Source: Candidatus Rifleibacteriota bacterium (GTDB lineage Bacteria > Muiribacteriota > Ozemobacteria > Ozemobacterales > Ozemobacteraceae). Taken from it: 64,000 nt of DNA. Positions within the stretch are counted from its first letter, which is position 1, and each line of letters starts with the position of its first letter. The notes under the pieces are model-generated. The model was not told where the DNA came from, searched no databases, and was given only the letters and a program-made list of their open reading frames with translations. Of this stretch, positions 27,697 through 37,836 are shown one piece after another. The DNA lies in assembly GCA_018818125.1 (NCBI GenBank), contig JAHISQ010000053.1, positions 26,294 to 90,293 on the forward strand, written 5' to 3'. Both the position numbers and the translations under genes were made by a program.

Positions 27697-27769
27697 GCCG
27701 GCGTAGCTCAATTGGTAGAGCAGCTGACTTGTAATCAGCAGGTTGCGGGTTCGAGTCCCATCGCCGGCT
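27697..27769 (+). tRNA. tRNA-Thr (anticodon TGT)
   Basis: The 73-nt sequence folds into a cloverleaf: acceptor GCCGGCG/CGCCGGC, D-arm GCTC...GAGC, anticodon stem GCTGA/TCAGC with loop CTTGTAA, and T-loop TTCGAGT. One T-stem pair is C-A. There is no encoded CCA. Confidence 0.93.
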
Positions 27770-27777
27770 TGGTAAAC

Positions 27778-27860
27778 GGAGAGATGCCCGAGTGGTTAAA
27801 GGGGGCAGACTGTAAATCTGTTGGTTAACGCCTACGCTGGTTCAAATCCAGCTCTCTCCA
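27778..27860 (+). tRNA. tRNA-Tyr (anticodon GTA)
   Basis: The 83-nt gene has the acceptor GGAGAGA/TCTCTCC, a long variable arm as expected for tRNA-Tyr, anticodon loop CTGTAAA and T-loop TTCAAAT. It lies nine bases after tRNA-Thr. CCA is not encoded. Confidence 0.93.
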
Positions 27861-27867
27861 GTGAAGT

Positions 27868-27940
27868 GCCCGTGTAGCTCAGACGGTAGAGCACTTGCAT
27901 GGTAAGCAAGAGGTCACCGGTTCAATCCCGGTCGCGGGCT
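27868..27940 (+). tRNA. tRNA-Thr (anticodon GGT)
   Basis: The acceptor GCCCGTG/CGCGGGC, anticodon stem CTTGC/GCAAG with loop ATGGTAA, and T-loop TTCAATC form a cloverleaf. It is the second Thr tRNA of the cluster, 58 bp before tuf. Confidence 0.93.
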
Positions 27941-27998
27941 TTTAATTGTGTCTTGGGTTGCATTACGATTTCCCATAATTTCTCAGGAGGACAACCAA

Positions 27999-29189
27999 AT
28001 GGCAAAGGAAACCTTTTCTAGAACCAAACCGCACTGTAACGTTGGAACCATCGGTCACATTGACCACGGCAAAACAACGCTTACCGCTGCTATCACCATG
28101 TCATCAGCTCAGGCTGGTGGAGCTAAAGTAATGAACTATGCGGACATTGACTCGGCTCCTGAAGAAAAAGCACGTGGTATCACAATCAACACCGCTCACG
28201 TTGAATATGAAAGCCCCCTGCGTCATTATGCTCACGTTGATTGTCCAGGCCACGCTGACTATATTAAAAACATGATCACCGGTGCAGCTCAGATGGACGG
28301 CGCAATTCTGGTTGTTGCCGCTACTGACGGCCCGATGCCACAGACTCGTGAACACATCCTCCTGGCCCGCCAGGTTGGCGTTCCCCATGTTATAGTTTTT
28401 CTTAACAAGTGTGATCTTGTTGACGATGAAGAACTTCTCGACCTGGTTGAACTCGAAGTTCGCGACCTGCTCAGCAAATACGAATTCCCCGGCGACACTA
28501 CACCGATTATCCGCGGTTCAGCTACTAAAGCTGTTGCTGCTGGTGGTGTTGGTCCTGATTGCGAATGTATCTTAAAGCTTCTTAACACTCTTGATGAATA
28601 CATTCCGCAGCCAGAACGCGCTCTTGACAAGCCCTTCCTGCTCCCGATCGAAGACGTATTCACTATTACCGGTCGCGGCACAGTCGTAACTGGTCGTATC
28701 GAACGTGGTATCGTTAAAGTCGGCGAAAAAGCTGAACTGGTTGGTATCCGTGACACACGCGAAACTACCGTTACTGGCGTAGAAATGTTCCGCAAACTTC
28801 TCGACCAGGGTCAGGCCGGCGACAACGTTGGTCTTCTCCTTCGCGGCATCAACAAAGATGACGTAGAACGCGGCATGGTTCTTGCCAAACCCGGTAGCAT
28901 CAAACCACACACCAAGTTTTATTCTCAGGTTTACGTTCTGAGCAAAGAAGAAGGTGGTCGTCATAAGCCATTTTTCTCCGGCTACAGACCCCAGTTCTAT
29001 TTCAGAACCACTGACGTAACCGGCGTTGTACAGCTTGGCGAAGGTAAAGAAATGATCATGCCAGGCGATCGCGCTGAATTCCAGTGCGAACTCATCGCTC
29101 CGATCGCCTGTGAAGAAGGTCTGCGCTTCGCGATTCGCGAAGGTGGCCGCACCATCGGCGCTGGCGTCGTTACCAAGATCGTATCTTAA
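27999..29189 (+). CDS. tuf: Elongation factor Tu
   Basis: The 396-residue GTPase delivers aminoacyl-tRNA to the ribosome. It has G1 GHIDHGKTT, the switch I region with [14 protein letters not shown]3 DCPGHADY, G4 NKCD, and full domains 2 and 3. I chose ATG 27999, whose ribosome site is AGGAGGA at 27984-27990. It follows three tRNAs and is followed by two hairpins and then rpmG, the widespread tuf-rpmG-secE-nusG order. Confidence 0.98.
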   Translation: MAKETFSRTKPHCNVGTIGHIDHGKTTLTAAITMSSAQAGGAKVMNYADIDSAPEEKARGITINTAHVEYESPLRHYAHVDCPGHADYIKNMITGAAQMDGAILVVAATDGPMPQTREHILLARQVGVPHVIVFLNKCDLVDDEELLDLVELEVRDLLSKYEFPGDTTPIIRGSATKAVAAGGVGPDCECILKLLNTLDEYIPQPERALDKPFLLPIEDVFTITGRGTVVTGRIERGIVKVGEKAELVGIRDTRETTVTGVEMFRKLLDQGQAGDNVGLLLRGINKDDVERGMVLAKPGSIKPHTKFYSQVYVLSKEEGGRHKPFFSGYRPQFYFRTTDVTGVVQLGEGKEMIMPGDRAEFQCELIAPIACEEGLRFAIREGGRTIGAGVVTKIVS

Positions 29190-29202
29190 ACTCTGTAATT
29201 CC

Positions 29203-29224
29203 GGGGGCGGAATTTTCCGCCCCC
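29203..29224 (+). terminator. Hairpin after tuf (first of two)
   Basis: GGGGGCGGAA and TTCCGCCCCC pair over ten bases with a tiny loop, followed by TGTTTATCTTT. Confidence 0.7.
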
Positions 29225-29239
29225 TGTTTATCTTTAACA

Positions 29240-29261
29240 AGCCGACCCTGTCGGCTTTTTT
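29240..29261 (+). terminator. Terminator after tuf (second of two)
   Basis: AGCCGA and TCGGCT form a stem followed by five more T. It ends only 15 bp before the rpmG start, so some read-through into rpmG is expected. Confidence 0.75.
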
Positions 29262-29276
29262 AAGCGAGGTACTGTT

Positions 29277-29426
29277 ATGCGTGAAAAGATTACTCTGGTT
29301 TGCAGTAGCTGCAAGCGCAAAAATTACATGTCTATGAAAAACAAGCGTAACGATCCTGACCGCATCGAGTTGAAGAAGTATTGCAGCACTGAGCGCAAGC
29401 ATACTGTTCACAAAGAAGGCAAGTAA
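29277..29426 (+). CDS. rpmG: Ribosomal protein L33
   Basis: The 49-residue protein begins [17 protein letters not shown] and ends KHTVHKEGK, matching L33 of the large subunit. One zinc pair is present (CSSC), while the second half has a single Cys ([10 protein letters not shown]), so zinc binding is probably incomplete. GCGAGGT precedes the ATG. It is too short for the usual ORF cut-off. It lies between the tuf terminators and tRNA-Trp. Confidence 0.95.
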   Translation: MREKITLVCSSCKRKNYMSMKNKRNDPDRIELKKYCSTERKHTVHKEGK

Positions 29427-29446
29427 GGGTTGGAGCTGGTTTACAT

Positions 29447-29519
29447 AGGCCAATAGCTCAATTGGTAGAGCACCGGTCTCCAAAACCGGGGGTTGGGGGT
29501 TCGATTCCCTCTTGGCCTG
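29447..29519 (+). tRNA. tRNA-Trp (anticodon CCA)
   Basis: Acceptor AGGCCAA/TTGGCCT, anticodon stem CCGGT/ACCGG with loop CTCCAAA and T-loop TTCGATT are all present; the discriminator is G. It sits between rpmG and secE, a common arrangement. Confidence 0.93.
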
Positions 29520-29553
29520 ATTGAATACCGCAACAGGAAGAACGAGGGTCACA

Positions 29554-29781
29554 ATGAGCAAAATTGCATCTTGGTGGAAAGATACCTCCCGCTTCTTACG
29601 AGAAGTCTGGATTGAAGTAAGGCCAACTAACGGTCGCGTTTCCTGGCCAACGTACGAGAATGTGAAAGTATCGACCAAAGTGGTCATAGTTTCATCTATC
29701 GGTCTTGGGCTTTTTATTGGTCTGCTTGATATCTTGTTTGGCAAGGTATTGACCATGATCATCGGTGGCGGAACGGTATAA
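29554..29781 (+). CDS. secE: Preprotein translocase subunit SecE
   Basis: The 75-residue protein has an N-terminal amphipathic region (FLREVWIEVRPTNGRVSWPTYE, with the SecE-typical EVxxV.WP block) and a single C-terminal membrane helix. SecE clamps SecY in the inner membrane. I chose ATG 29554 because CGAGGGT is upstream. nusG follows 9 bp later, as in most bacteria. Confidence 0.93.
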   Translation: MSKIASWWKDTSRFLREVWIEVRPTNGRVSWPTYENVKVSTKVVIVSSIGLGLFIGLLDILFGKVLTMIIGGGTV

Positions 29782-29790
29782 GGGCTAATC

Positions 29791-30336
29791 GTGGATATTT
29801 TAAAAGCAAAATGGTATGTCATTCATACTAACTCTGGTTCAGAATACAAGGTTAAAAAGAACCTTGAAAACCGTATTGAGCTTCTCGGAAAGAAAGACAG
29901 CATCTTTGAGGTGATGGTTCCAGAAGAGAGTGCCGAACGGGTGCAGAATGGCGAGCGTGTTACTCAAACCCGCAAGATTTATCCTGGTTATGTTCTGGTT
30001 CAGATGAATATGGACGACGACACTTGGACAGTTGTTAAAAACACTCCTGGCGTAACCGGGTTTGTCGGACTCGGCAGCAAGCCGACCCCTTTGCATGATA
30101 AAGAAGTGCAGACCGTTCTTCGTGCTGCCGGCATCGGACCGCAACGATCTGCGGCAATGACCCCGATCGGATTTACCGAAGGGCAGACTGTTAAGATCAT
30201 AGACGGGCCGTTCACCGACTTTATCGGCGTTGTCAAGGAAATCAATCAGGAAAAACGCAAAGCCAAGGTTCTCGTGTTTATCTTTGGCCGCGACACAGCT
30301 ATCGAAGTTGACCTTATTCAGCTCGAAGAAGCTTAA
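29791..30336 (+). CDS. nusG: Transcription antitermination factor NusG
   Basis: The 181-residue protein has the NGN domain (WYVIHTNSGSEYKVKKNLENRI, PGYVLVQM, NTPGVTGFVG) and the C-terminal KOW domain (EGQTVKIIDGPFTDFIGVVKEI). NusG binds RNA polymerase and links transcription to translation and Rho. The start is GTG behind AAGGG. It is followed by rplK after 39 bp. Confidence 0.97.
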   Translation: MDILKAKWYVIHTNSGSEYKVKKNLENRIELLGKKDSIFEVMVPEESAERVQNGERVTQTRKIYPGYVLVQMNMDDDTWTVVKNTPGVTGFVGLGSKPTPLHDKEVQTVLRAAGIGPQRSAAMTPIGFTEGQTVKIIDGPFTDFIGVVKEINQEKRKAKVLVFIFGRDTAIEVDLIQLEEA

Positions 30337-30375
30337 TATTTTGTAGAACAAGTTCTCAGAAGGAGATCAAAGGTT

Positions 30376-30801
30376 ATGGCCAAGAAATTAGTAGCTATGG
30401 TTAAATTGCAGATTCCGGCTGGCAAAGCAAATCCGGCCCCCCCGGTTGGTCCCGCTCTTGGCCAGCATGGTGTTAACATCATGGACTTCTGTAAGAATTT
30501 CAACTATCGGACGCAAAAAGAAGGCGATTCAATCATTCCGGTCGAAATTTCAATTTTCGCCGATAGATCCTACACCTTCATTACCAAGACGCCTCCGGTA
30601 TCATTCTTACTGAAAAAAGCAGCAGGCATTCCTAAAGGCAACCAGACCCCTGGTCGCACTAAGGTTGGCGTAGTGACTCTGGCTCAGGTAAAAGAGATTG
30701 CTGAAAAGAAAATGCCCGACCTGACTGCAGCTTCTATTGAAGCCGCCATCAAGGTTGTTAAGGGTACTGCCCGCAGCATGGGCATGGAAGTTGTAGAATA
30801 A
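30376..30801 (+). CDS. rplK: Ribosomal protein L11
   Basis: The 141-residue L11 has the N-terminal proline-rich GQ motif ([23 protein letters not shown]) and the rRNA-binding C-terminal domain. It forms the GTPase-associated centre with 23S rRNA. AAGGAG precedes the ATG. Confidence 0.98.
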   Translation: MAKKLVAMVKLQIPAGKANPAPPVGPALGQHGVNIMDFCKNFNYRTQKEGDSIIPVEISIFADRSYTFITKTPPVSFLLKKAAGIPKGNQTPGRTKVGVVTLAQVKEIAEKKMPDLTAASIEAAIKVVKGTARSMGMEVVE

Positions 30802-30853
30802 AGCCAGCCCGTAAATGGCCGGCTGACCTCTAAAGAAAGGAGGAAGCAAAAAG

Positions 30854-31570
30854 ATGCCGAAATACTCCAAAAGATTCAGTGGTCTTAAAAAAGACCTGGT
30901 TCATCTGCAGATTTATTCTGTAGAAGAAACATTTGATAGAGTGAAGAAGACCGCAACCGCCAAGTTCGATGAATCAATCGATGTAGCGATCTGCACCGGA
31001 CTTGATCCGAAGTATGCTGATCAGCAACTGCGTGGTAGTTGTGTTCTCCCGCACGGAACTGGTAAGACCACCCGTGTTATCGTTTTCGCAAGCGGTCAAA
31101 AAGCTGAGGAAGCTAGAAGCGCTGGAGCAGACTTCGTAGGTGCCGAGGACCTCGTTACCAAAATCGAAGGAGGCTGGGTTGATTTTGATGCCGCCGTTGC
31201 TACACCCGACATGATGAGATTTGTCGGTAAGCTAGGTAGAATTCTTGGTCCCCGTAACCTGATGCCCAACCCCAAAGTTGGAACAGTCACTCAGGACGTG
31301 GCCAAAGTAATTACCGAGCTCAAAGCTGGTAAAGTCCAGTACCGTGTAGAAAAAGCTGGTATTATTCATTCATCCCTTGGGAAAGCTTCTTTTGATGCCA
31401 AAAAGCTCAAAGAAAATTTTCTCGCCTTCTTCCAAGCTATAACCAAAGCTAAACCATCTGGTGCCAAGGGCGCCTATATCAAGTCAGCAACTGTCAGCTC
31501 AACAATGGGCCCAGGTTACGGACTCGATGTGAACGAAGCAAGAGTAGAATCAGAAAAGGTCGCTTCCTGA
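30854..31570 (+). CDS. rplA: Ribosomal protein L1
   Basis: The 238-residue protein matches L1 ([53 protein letters not shown] ending). L1 forms the L1 stalk of the large subunit and in some species represses its own operon. A hairpin with the arms AGCCAGCC/GGCCGGCT lies at 30802-30825 between rplK and rplA. Confidence 0.97.
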   Translation: MPKYSKRFSGLKKDLVHLQIYSVEETFDRVKKTATAKFDESIDVAICTGLDPKYADQQLRGSCVLPHGTGKTTRVIVFASGQKAEEARSAGADFVGAEDLVTKIEGGWVDFDAAVATPDMMRFVGKLGRILGPRNLMPNPKVGTVTQDVAKVITELKAGKVQYRVEKAGIIHSSLGKASFDAKKLKENFLAFFQAITKAKPSGAKGAYIKSATVSSTMGPGYGLDVNEARVESEKVAS

Positions 31571-31574
31571 TCTG

Positions 31575-31664
31575 ATACTGCGACTGGTCGAAGACCGCAG
31601 GTTTTAAGTAATTGGCTTAACTGCCTCCCTGCCGAGACTGGACAACAGGACGATTAATAAATCG
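31575..31664 (+). ncRNA. Ribosomal protein L10 leader RNA
   Basis: The region between rplA and rplJ contains the characteristic pieces GACCGCAGG, a run of As and Us, and CTGCC...GCCGAGAC. These form the L10-L7/L12 binding kink-turn used for feedback control in many bacteria. A terminator hairpin follows at once. Confidence 0.7.
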
Positions 31665-31699
31665 AACCGTTTCCGGTTAAGGCTGGAAACGGTTTTTTT
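31665..31699 (+). terminator. Attenuator terminator before rplJ
   Basis: AACCGTTTCC pairs with GGAAACGGTT over ten bases and is followed by seven T. It follows the L10 leader and ends 25 bp before the rplJ start, fitting regulation by premature termination. Confidence 0.85.
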
Positions 31700-31723
31700 A
31701 TTCCTCTGAAGGAGGTGAAAACA

Positions 31724-32230
31724 TTGAAGGACATTTCTCACAAAGAAGCTTACGTAAAAGAATTTGCAGAAAAACTGGCAAAATCGCAGGTTGTCGTTCT
31801 CGCCAACTGTGAAGGTGTTAAGGTTTCTGAAATGACTGCGTTGCGCAAGGCTGTGCGTGAAACCGGCTCTGAGTTGCGTGTTGTTAAAAACACTCTGCTG
31901 TGCCGCGCTCTGCACACAACCCCGATGAAAGACCTCGAAAGTCACATGAAGGGTTCCACAGCTGTAACCTTTGGTTACAATGACCCGATTGCTCCGGTCA
32001 AAGCGCTGTTTGAATTCGCAGATAAAGCTAAGAAGTTTTCTTTTAAAGCTGGTTTCATGGATGGTCAGACTCTTGACTTAGCTCAACTGTCCGCCCTTTC
32101 CAAGATTCCAGGCCGCAAAGAACTTTATGGTATGCTTGCATCTGCTGTCCAGGGTCCGATCCGCAAGTTCGCCATTGTTATCGATTCTCTTCGCAAAAAA
32201 AGAGAAGAAGAAGAAACAGCTGCTGCCTGA
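31724..32230 (+). CDS. rplJ: Ribosomal protein L10
   Basis: The 168-residue L10 begins at TTG 31724, eight bases after GGAGG at 31711-31715; the GTG at 31715 overlaps that site and is rejected. The protein carries the L10 block KNTLLCRAL and a helical acidic C-terminus (LRKKREEEETAAA) that binds the L7/L12 dimers. rplL follows. Confidence 0.95.
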   Translation: MKDISHKEAYVKEFAEKLAKSQVVVLANCEGVKVSEMTALRKAVRETGSELRVVKNTLLCRALHTTPMKDLESHMKGSTAVTFGYNDPIAPVKALFEFADKAKKFSFKAGFMDGQTLDLAQLSALSKIPGRKELYGMLASAVQGPIRKFAIVIDSLRKKREEEETAAA

Positions 32231-32272
32231 ACTTAGTATAAATTTCATAAGACTTAACAAGGAGTTGTTAAA

Positions 32273-32629
32273 ATGACTAAAGAACAGATTCTCGAGTCAA
32301 TCGAAAAGATGACCGTTCTCGAACTTTCTGACCTCGTAAAAGCTATCGAAGTAAAATTCGACGTAACCGCTAATGCCCCAGTAATGGCTATGGCCGCCGC
32401 TCCGGCTGCTGCTGAAAAAGATGAATTTGACGTAGTTCTTGAAAGCTTCGGCGCCAACAAGATCAACGTTATCAAAGTCGTTCGCGAACTGACAGGCTTG
32501 GGCCTTAAAGAAGCAAAAGACATGGTAGATGCAGCGCCCAAGGTTGTTAAAGAAGCCCTGAGCAAAGCTGATGCTGAAGCCATGAAAAAGAAACTCGAAG
32601 AAGCAGGCGCAACTGTAGGCCTCAAGTAA
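32273..32629 (+). CDS. rplL: Ribosomal protein L7/L12
   Basis: The 118-residue protein has the N-terminal dimerisation helix, an alanine-rich hinge (MAAAPAAAE) and the conserved C-terminal domain ([42 protein letters not shown]). AAGGAG is upstream. The gene is followed by a terminator rather than rpoB, which is atypical. Confidence 0.98.
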   Translation: MTKEQILESIEKMTVLELSDLVKAIEVKFDVTANAPVMAMAAAPAAAEKDEFDVVLESFGANKINVIKVVRELTGLGLKEAKDMVDAAPKVVKEALSKADAEAMKKKLEEAGATVGLK

Positions 32630-32656
32630 TATCGAGTTAGATCTAAGATTTGTAAG

Positions 32657-32689
32657 GATTGCCCCGCTTGTCGGGGCAATCTTTTTTTT
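32657..32689 (+). terminator. Terminator of the rplJL operon
   Basis: GATTGCCCC pairs with GGGGCAATC over a short loop, followed by eight T. It isolates the ribosomal operon from the downstream PTS genes. Confidence 0.9.
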
Positions 32690-32788
32690 AGGGCCATTTG
32701 ACACTCATCAGTATCTTTCAGGTGGAAGTTGCAGCACGCGTTTGTTAGAATTGCTGAGCAAAGTCAATTTTGATTGGAGATTACAGAC

Positions 32789-35341
32789 ATGGCTGCAGTG
32801 GTAAATCCCGAAAAAGTGGATGTTTTTGCGCCTCTTTCCGGCTTTATTTTGCCTTTGGAAATAGTGCCAGACCCGGTTTTTGCGCAAAAGCTTGTTGGCG
32901 ACGGGGTTTCGATAGACCCTACCAGTAATGTCCTCACTGCACCGGTTGCTGGCGAAATTATTCAGCTGCATGCAGCTTCTCATGCCCTGACGATAAGAAC
33001 CTCCTGTGGGGCAGAAATTTTGATTCATATCGGCCTTGATACGGTAAAGTTGAGCGGTAAGGGATTTGATGCGCTTGTCAGTAAAGGCGCCATGGTTACT
33101 GTTGGTCAGCCGTTGATAAAATTCAACGCCGATTTTATTGCCACTAACGCGCGCAGTCTTCTTACTCAGGTGCTGGTTACCAATATGGAGTCCATACAGG
33201 AACTGAAGCGTGAATCAGGTTCCGTCGAAGAAGGTTCTGATGTGATCTTTTCGTTTCTGCCGGCTGCGGCGCCTGTTGGAAGCGAATCTGCTCTGAGCGC
33301 CTCTGCTCATCGCGTCGTTTCTGAGACGGTTGTGGTGGTGAACCCATCTGGTTTGCATGCTCGACCTGCTTCAGTGCTGGCCGGTCTTGCCCGTCAGTTC
33401 AGCTGTGAGCTTCAGGTTCAGAGAGGCGATAGAACAGCGAATGCCCGCAGTGTCTCTGCTTTAATGGCACTTGAAGTAGAAAAAGATGACAAGATTGTGC
33501 TTGTCGCAATCGGCGAAGACGCCGAAAAGGCAATCGAACATATTGTGCCGCGCCTCAAGGATGGTCTTGGTGAAGATCTCGCCGCTGCCGCAGCCGAGCA
33601 GAAACAGCAATTTGTCAAAGCCGAGACGACCAAAGTCGGGCAACTCGCCGGAATCGGCGCATCGCGCGGAGTCGCGATTGGCAAAATACTCAAGTTGCGG
33701 AGCGAAACATATGATATTCCAGAAGCTGGCCGTGGCCATAAATATGAACAGTCCGAGTTTGGCAACGCCGTAAAGCGAGCTAGTCTGCAGCTTTCTTCAC
33801 TGCAGGACAAGCTAAAACGTGCCGGCAACCCGGAACGCGCCGCTATTTTTTCGGCTCATGCCGAGTTGCTCGATGATCCCGAACTGCTTGAATTGGTCGA
33901 GCGCGGTATCATGGCCGGCAAAAGCGCAGCCTTTGCCTGGCATGCCGCTTTTACCACTCATGCTGATCGATTGCGGGGGCTGAATAATCAACTGCTGGCC
34001 GCTCGTGCCAACGATTTAAAAGACCTTGGCTACAGAGTCCTGCGCGTAATCCTGTCAATTGAAGAGAAGAACTACAACCTGATCGACAAACAAGTTATTA
34101 TCGCCGAAGATCTCACTCCTTCGAATATCGTAAATATCGACAAGGAACTGGTGGTGGCCTGCTGCACTGTCTCAGGCGGCGCGACTTCACATGTCGCAAT
34201 TCTTGCTCGATCCATGGGCCTGCCGGCGATCGTCGGGCTAGATCCTGCCGTGCTGGACCTCGAAGATGGCACCATGGTAGTGGTTGACGGCAATAAGGGC
34301 ATTTTAACAATTCAGCCAGACGAGGCTGAGGTTAAAAATGTTGAAGATACCATGCAGATCGAAGAAAAGACCCGCGAAGAAGAACGCTCCCATGCTTCAG
34401 AACGTGCAGTCACTTCTGATGGAGTCGAAATCAACGTGGTCGCGAATCTCGGTGATGTCAGTTCGGCTGAGCAGGCTGTCGAGCTTGGTGCCGAGGGTAT
34501 TGGACTTCTGCGTTCCGAATTTCTGTTCATGAACCGCGCGGTTGCCCCTTCTGAAGATGAGCAATACACGGCCTATCTCGCAGTAGCAGAAAAAATGGGA
34601 AAAAAGGCGCCGATCATTATCAGAACGATTGATGTCGGCGGCGACAAGCCGCTGCCTTACCTGCCAATCCCGCAGGAAGAAAACCCGTTTCTCGGTGAGC
34701 GTGGCATCAGGGTTTGTCTGAACCGTCCCGAGATTTTTATAACACAGCTGCGCGCTATTCTGCGAGTTGCGCAGGATTATGATGTCAGAGTCATGTTTCC
34801 GATGATTGCTGAAATAGATGAATGGCGTCAGGCCCGCAAAATTCTGCATGAAACTGCTGCCAGAATGAAGCTGCCGATGATCAAGGCAGGCATTATGATC
34901 GAAGTGCCCTCTGCCGCCATGCTGGCCGATAACTTCGCGGCTGAGACCGATTTCTTCTCGATCGGAACCAATGATTTGAGTCAGTATATGCTGGCAATGG
35001 ACCGCGGTCACCCGAAGATGGCCGGTAAAATTGATGCCATGCACCCGTCGATACTGCGCATGATGAGCATTGTTGCCGAAGCTGGTCGTAAGCACAAAAT
35101 CGAGGTTGGTGTCTGCGGCGGTCTGGCCAGTGATATTGAAGGCATAGCCGCGCTGATAGGTCTCGGCATTAATAAGCTGAGTGTCGATATTCCGGTCATT
35201 GCAACGGTTAAGGCAGTGGTGCGCAGGCTGTCTGCTGCAAAGTGCAGCGCTCTCGTGCAAGAGGCGATTAAAATGAACGATGCAAAAACAGTGCGGCTGG
35301 CGTTTAAAAAGCTGATGGCGGCAGGGAGAGGTGAGCAGTAA
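32789..35341 (+). CDS. Fused PTS EIIA-HPr-EI phosphoenolpyruvate phosphotransferase
   Basis: The 850-residue protein joins three phosphotransferase parts. Residues 1-150 are a glucose-type EIIA with histidines 65 and 80 in the HALTIR and LIHIGLDT motifs. Residues about 178-262 are HPr, with His190 in GLHARPAS. Residues about 283-848 are EI, with His468 in GGATSHVAI and the PEP-binding C-terminus. It would take phosphate from PEP and pass it to a sugar permease. I chose ATG 32789, since TTGGAG lies upstream; TTG 32774 overlaps it. The permease gene overlaps its stop by one base. Confidence 0.93.
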   Translation: MAAVVNPEKVDVFAPLSGFILPLEIVPDPVFAQKLVGDGVSIDPTSNVLTAPVAGEIIQLHAASHALTIRTSCGAEILIHIGLDTVKLSGKGFDALVSKGAMVTVGQPLIKFNADFIATNARSLLTQVLVTNMESIQELKRESGSVEEGSDVIFSFLPAAAPVGSESALSASAHRVVSETVVVVNPSGLHARPASVLAGLARQFSCELQVQRGDRTANARSVSALMALEVEKDDKIVLVAIGEDAEKAIEHIVPRLKDGLGEDLAAAAAEQKQQFVKAETTKVGQLAGIGASRGVAIGKILKLRSETYDIPEAGRGHKYEQSEFGNAVKRASLQLSSLQDKLKRAGNPERAAIFSAHAELLDDPELLELVERGIMAGKSAAFAWHAAFTTHADRLRGLNNQLLAARANDLKDLGYRVLRVILSIEEKNYNLIDKQVIIAEDLTPSNIVNIDKELVVACCTVSGGATSHVAILARSMGLPAIVGLDPAVLDLEDGTMVVVDGNKGILTIQPDEAEVKNVEDTMQIEEKTREEERSHASERAVTSDGVEINVVANLGDVSSAEQAVELGAEGIGLLRSEFLFMNRAVAPSEDEQYTAYLAVAEKMGKKAPIIIRTIDVGGDKPLPYLPIPQEENPFLGERGIRVCLNRPEIFITQLRAILRVAQDYDVRVMFPMIAEIDEWRQARKILHETAARMKLPMIKAGIMIEVPSAAMLADNFAAETDFFSIGTNDLSQYMLAMDRGHPKMAGKIDAMHPSILRMMSIVAEAGRKHKIEVGVCGGLASDIEGIAALIGLGINKLSVDIPVIATVKAVVRRLSAAKCSALVQEAIKMNDAKTVRLAFKKLMAAGRGEQ

Positions 35342-37125
35342 TGAAAAAACTTATGCAAAGCGTGTTTGTTACTCTGCAGAAAATTGGTAAATCAATGATG
35401 CTACCGGTTTCGGTGCTGCCGGTTGCTGGTATTCTGCTTGGCGTCGGCAGTTCGAAATTTGCTGCTCTTCCAGAAATTGTCTCAAAAACCATGGCGCAGG
35501 CTGGTGGGGCTATTTTTACTAATCTGCCGGTAATTTGTGCTATAGGTGTCTGTCTTGGTCTGACCAACAATGACGGGGTTGCTGGTCTGGCCGGTCTGGT
35601 TGGTTATGCTGTAATGGTCGCCACAATGGGAGTTATGGCCGAAAATTACCACTTTCAGACCAGCAATGTCATGGGCATGCAATCTATAGATACTGGTGTT
35701 CTCGGCGGTGTGTTGGCAGGTGTTGTCGCTGCCTGGCTTTTTAACCGTTATTATCGGGTGCAATTGCCGGCTTATCTTGGCTTTTTTTCAGGCAAGCGAC
35801 TGGTGCCAATTCTAACTTCGTTTGCTGCTATCGGTCTGGGGCTGATTTTAAGCCTGTTATGGCCTCCGATTGGTGATTTAATCGGCAAATTTTCACGCTG
35901 GGCTGCGTCCGAAAGTCCGGCGACAGCTTTTGCAATTTACGGTGTGGTTGAACGTGCCTTACTTCCTTTTGGTCTGCATCATATCTGGAACGTGCCATTT
36001 TTCTTTGAGGTCGGCGAGTATGTTGCTGCTGGCGGCGAGACCATAAGAGGCGAAATTTACCGATTTGTCGCCGGTGACCCAACTGCCGGCAACATGGCCG
36101 GTGGCTATCTTTTCAAGATGTTTGGCCTGCCGGCTGGCGCACTCGCCATCTGGTATACTGCCAGACCTGAGAACAAGGCCCGGGTCGGTGGCATTATGGG
36201 TTCTGCTGCCCTGACCTCTTTTCTCACCGGGATCACTGAGCCGATCGAGTTTTCTTTTCTATTCCTGGCTCCGTTGCTTTACGGAGTTCACGCGGTGCTT
36301 GCCGGTGGCGCCTATTACCTTTGCATCATGCTGGGCATCAAGCACGGCGCGACCTTTTCGCACGGCTTTATCGACTACGTGATTTTGTTTTCTAAATCGA
36401 CAAACGGGTTGTGGATTCTGGTCCTTGGCCTAGCCTGGGCTTTTTTGTATTTTTTCGTGTTCCGCTTTTTTATTCTCAAATTCAATCTTATGACACCTGG
36501 ACGTGAGCTGGTGTCAGAAGTCGATGTTGCTGCTGTTGCCGAGAACGAATTTGCCAGACAACTGGTGCTGGCTTTTGGCGGCAAGAGCAATATCATCAGT
36601 CTTGACGCCTGTATTACCCGTTTGCGCATGGAACTGAAAGATTCGCGTCGGGCTGATCCTGAACGTTTGAAACAACTTGGTGCTGTCGGCGTTCTTGAAG
36701 CGGGCAGCGGTTTGCAGGCGATATTCGGTACCAGATCGGAAAACCTCAAAACCGAGATGGAAGAGTATCTCGCAACGGCTGGTGACGATGCTGAACTTGA
36801 TAATGTCGGCGCAGTCGGTCACGCGCGTGCAGCAGAGGCCGTTGCCGGTTTCCCGACTGTTCCGGCAGATCCTGCCGCCCGGGAAAAATGCGAAAAGTGG
36901 CTGACATCGATTGGTGGTAGTGAAAATCTGTTAGAAGTGTCTGCTTGTGCGGAAACCCGTCTGCGCATAAAACTGCGTGAGCAAGACTGGATTGATCGCG
37001 AAGAGTTGTTGAGCAGTGGTATCAAAGGTATTATGATTCTCGATGACGGTATAATTCACCTGCTGACCGGCCTTGGAGCTCGCCAGTATGAGGTAGAGAT
37101 GAAAGGCATTCTCAGCAGAGAATGA
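35341..37125 (+). CDS. PTS EIIC-EIIB-EIIB permease, glucose/N-acetylglucosamine type
   Basis: The 594-residue membrane protein begins with an EIIC domain (about residues 1-390, many membrane segments, [13 protein letters not shown], the PIEF motif in [10 protein letters not shown]). It is followed by an EIIB domain with phosphocysteine 424 (DACITRLR). A second, more divergent EIIB-like domain holds Cys536 in SACAETRLR, with one additional residue relative to the canonical CxTRLR. Its closest family is PtsG/NagE; the sugar is unknown. It is translated with the EIIA-HPr-EI fusion, so two genes give a complete uptake system. Confidence 0.92.
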   Translation: MKKLMQSVFVTLQKIGKSMMLPVSVLPVAGILLGVGSSKFAALPEIVSKTMAQAGGAIFTNLPVICAIGVCLGLTNNDGVAGLAGLVGYAVMVATMGVMAENYHFQTSNVMGMQSIDTGVLGGVLAGVVAAWLFNRYYRVQLPAYLGFFSGKRLVPILTSFAAIGLGLILSLLWPPIGDLIGKFSRWAASESPATAFAIYGVVERALLPFGLHHIWNVPFFFEVGEYVAAGGETIRGEIYRFVAGDPTAGNMAGGYLFKMFGLPAGALAIWYTARPENKARVGGIMGSAALTSFLTGITEPIEFSFLFLAPLLYGVHAVLAGGAYYLCIMLGIKHGATFSHGFIDYVILFSKSTNGLWILVLGLAWAFLYFFVFRFFILKFNLMTPGRELVSEVDVAAVAENEFARQLVLAFGGKSNIISLDACITRLRMELKDSRRADPERLKQLGAVGVLEAGSGLQAIFGTRSENLKTEMEEYLATAGDDAELDNVGAVGHARAAEAVAGFPTVPADPAAREKCEKWLTSIGGSENLLEVSACAETRLRIKLREQDWIDREELLSSGIKGIMILDDGIIHLLTGLGARQYEVEMKGILSRE

Positions 37126-37168
37126 CAGTATTTGGCATGGGGATCGTGACCTCTGTTGCAAAGGTTTC

Positions 37169-37819
37169 ATGTCGAGCGCAGGTGGCTTCGTATGGCTCGA
37201 AGAAAGTGTGTGGGTAATGTTGAAAATGAGTGATAGCGAGAATGAAGAAGACAGCGGCCGCCCATTTATGGTTCCAGATCGTGAAGTATTCGAAATCACC
37301 CGAATGGGGCTTCCGCTTGATTTAAAAGATAATCTGATCTGCGGACTGGTAATACTACTTGCGATATCCCTGCAGATCAGGCTCAGTGGTACTTTCTGGG
37401 CAGAGGGACTGATCGGTTTTGGCGGCTTTATTGGTTATGTGTCGATGCGCTACTGGCTGCTGCGTCGGCGCTATGCCGAACCTGGCGAACTGGTCATCGA
37501 CGCTGCGCGACTGCATTTGCCCGCCAGCGTTAATGGCGGTGTCGATGATTCTGTTGATCTGGTGAACTGCACGGCAAAGATCTATGTCATGAGTGGCCGC
37601 AGCACGAGCTATTCTTCTATCGTTATCAGGCACGGTTTTCAGCAGGTAAAGATAAACTGGCTCGGTCTCGAACTCAGTAAGCTCGAAAAGGCTTTGCTTG
37701 CGCGCAATGTCAGGGTTCAACAGGAAATATGGACTCCAGCCCTTTATGCGCTTGCCTTTGCCGGAGTGGCCCTGGCATTTCTCCTTGTTTATCTGGTGTT
37801 GAGCGGTGCCATGCGCTGA
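37169..37819 (+). CDS. Small membrane protein of unknown function
   Basis: The 216-residue protein has two adjacent membrane segments (about residues 55-100), a soluble beta-rich domain, and one C-terminal helix (YALAFAGVALAFLLVYLVL). ATG 37169 is preceded by AAAGG; ATGs at 37217 and 37226 are alternatives and would remove an unusual N-terminus. It is 43 bp downstream of the PTS permease and could belong to the same message. I do not recognise the family. Confidence 0.5.
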   Translation: MSSAGGFVWLEESVWVMLKMSDSENEEDSGRPFMVPDREVFEITRMGLPLDLKDNLICGLVILLAISLQIRLSGTFWAEGLIGFGGFIGYVSMRYWLLRRRYAEPGELVIDAARLHLPASVNGGVDDSVDLVNCTAKIYVMSGRSTSYSSIVIRHGFQQVKINWLGLELSKLEKALLARNVRVQQEIWTPALYALAFAGVALAFLLVYLVLSGAMR

Positions 37820-37836
37820 TCTGCATTTAAAAGCAT

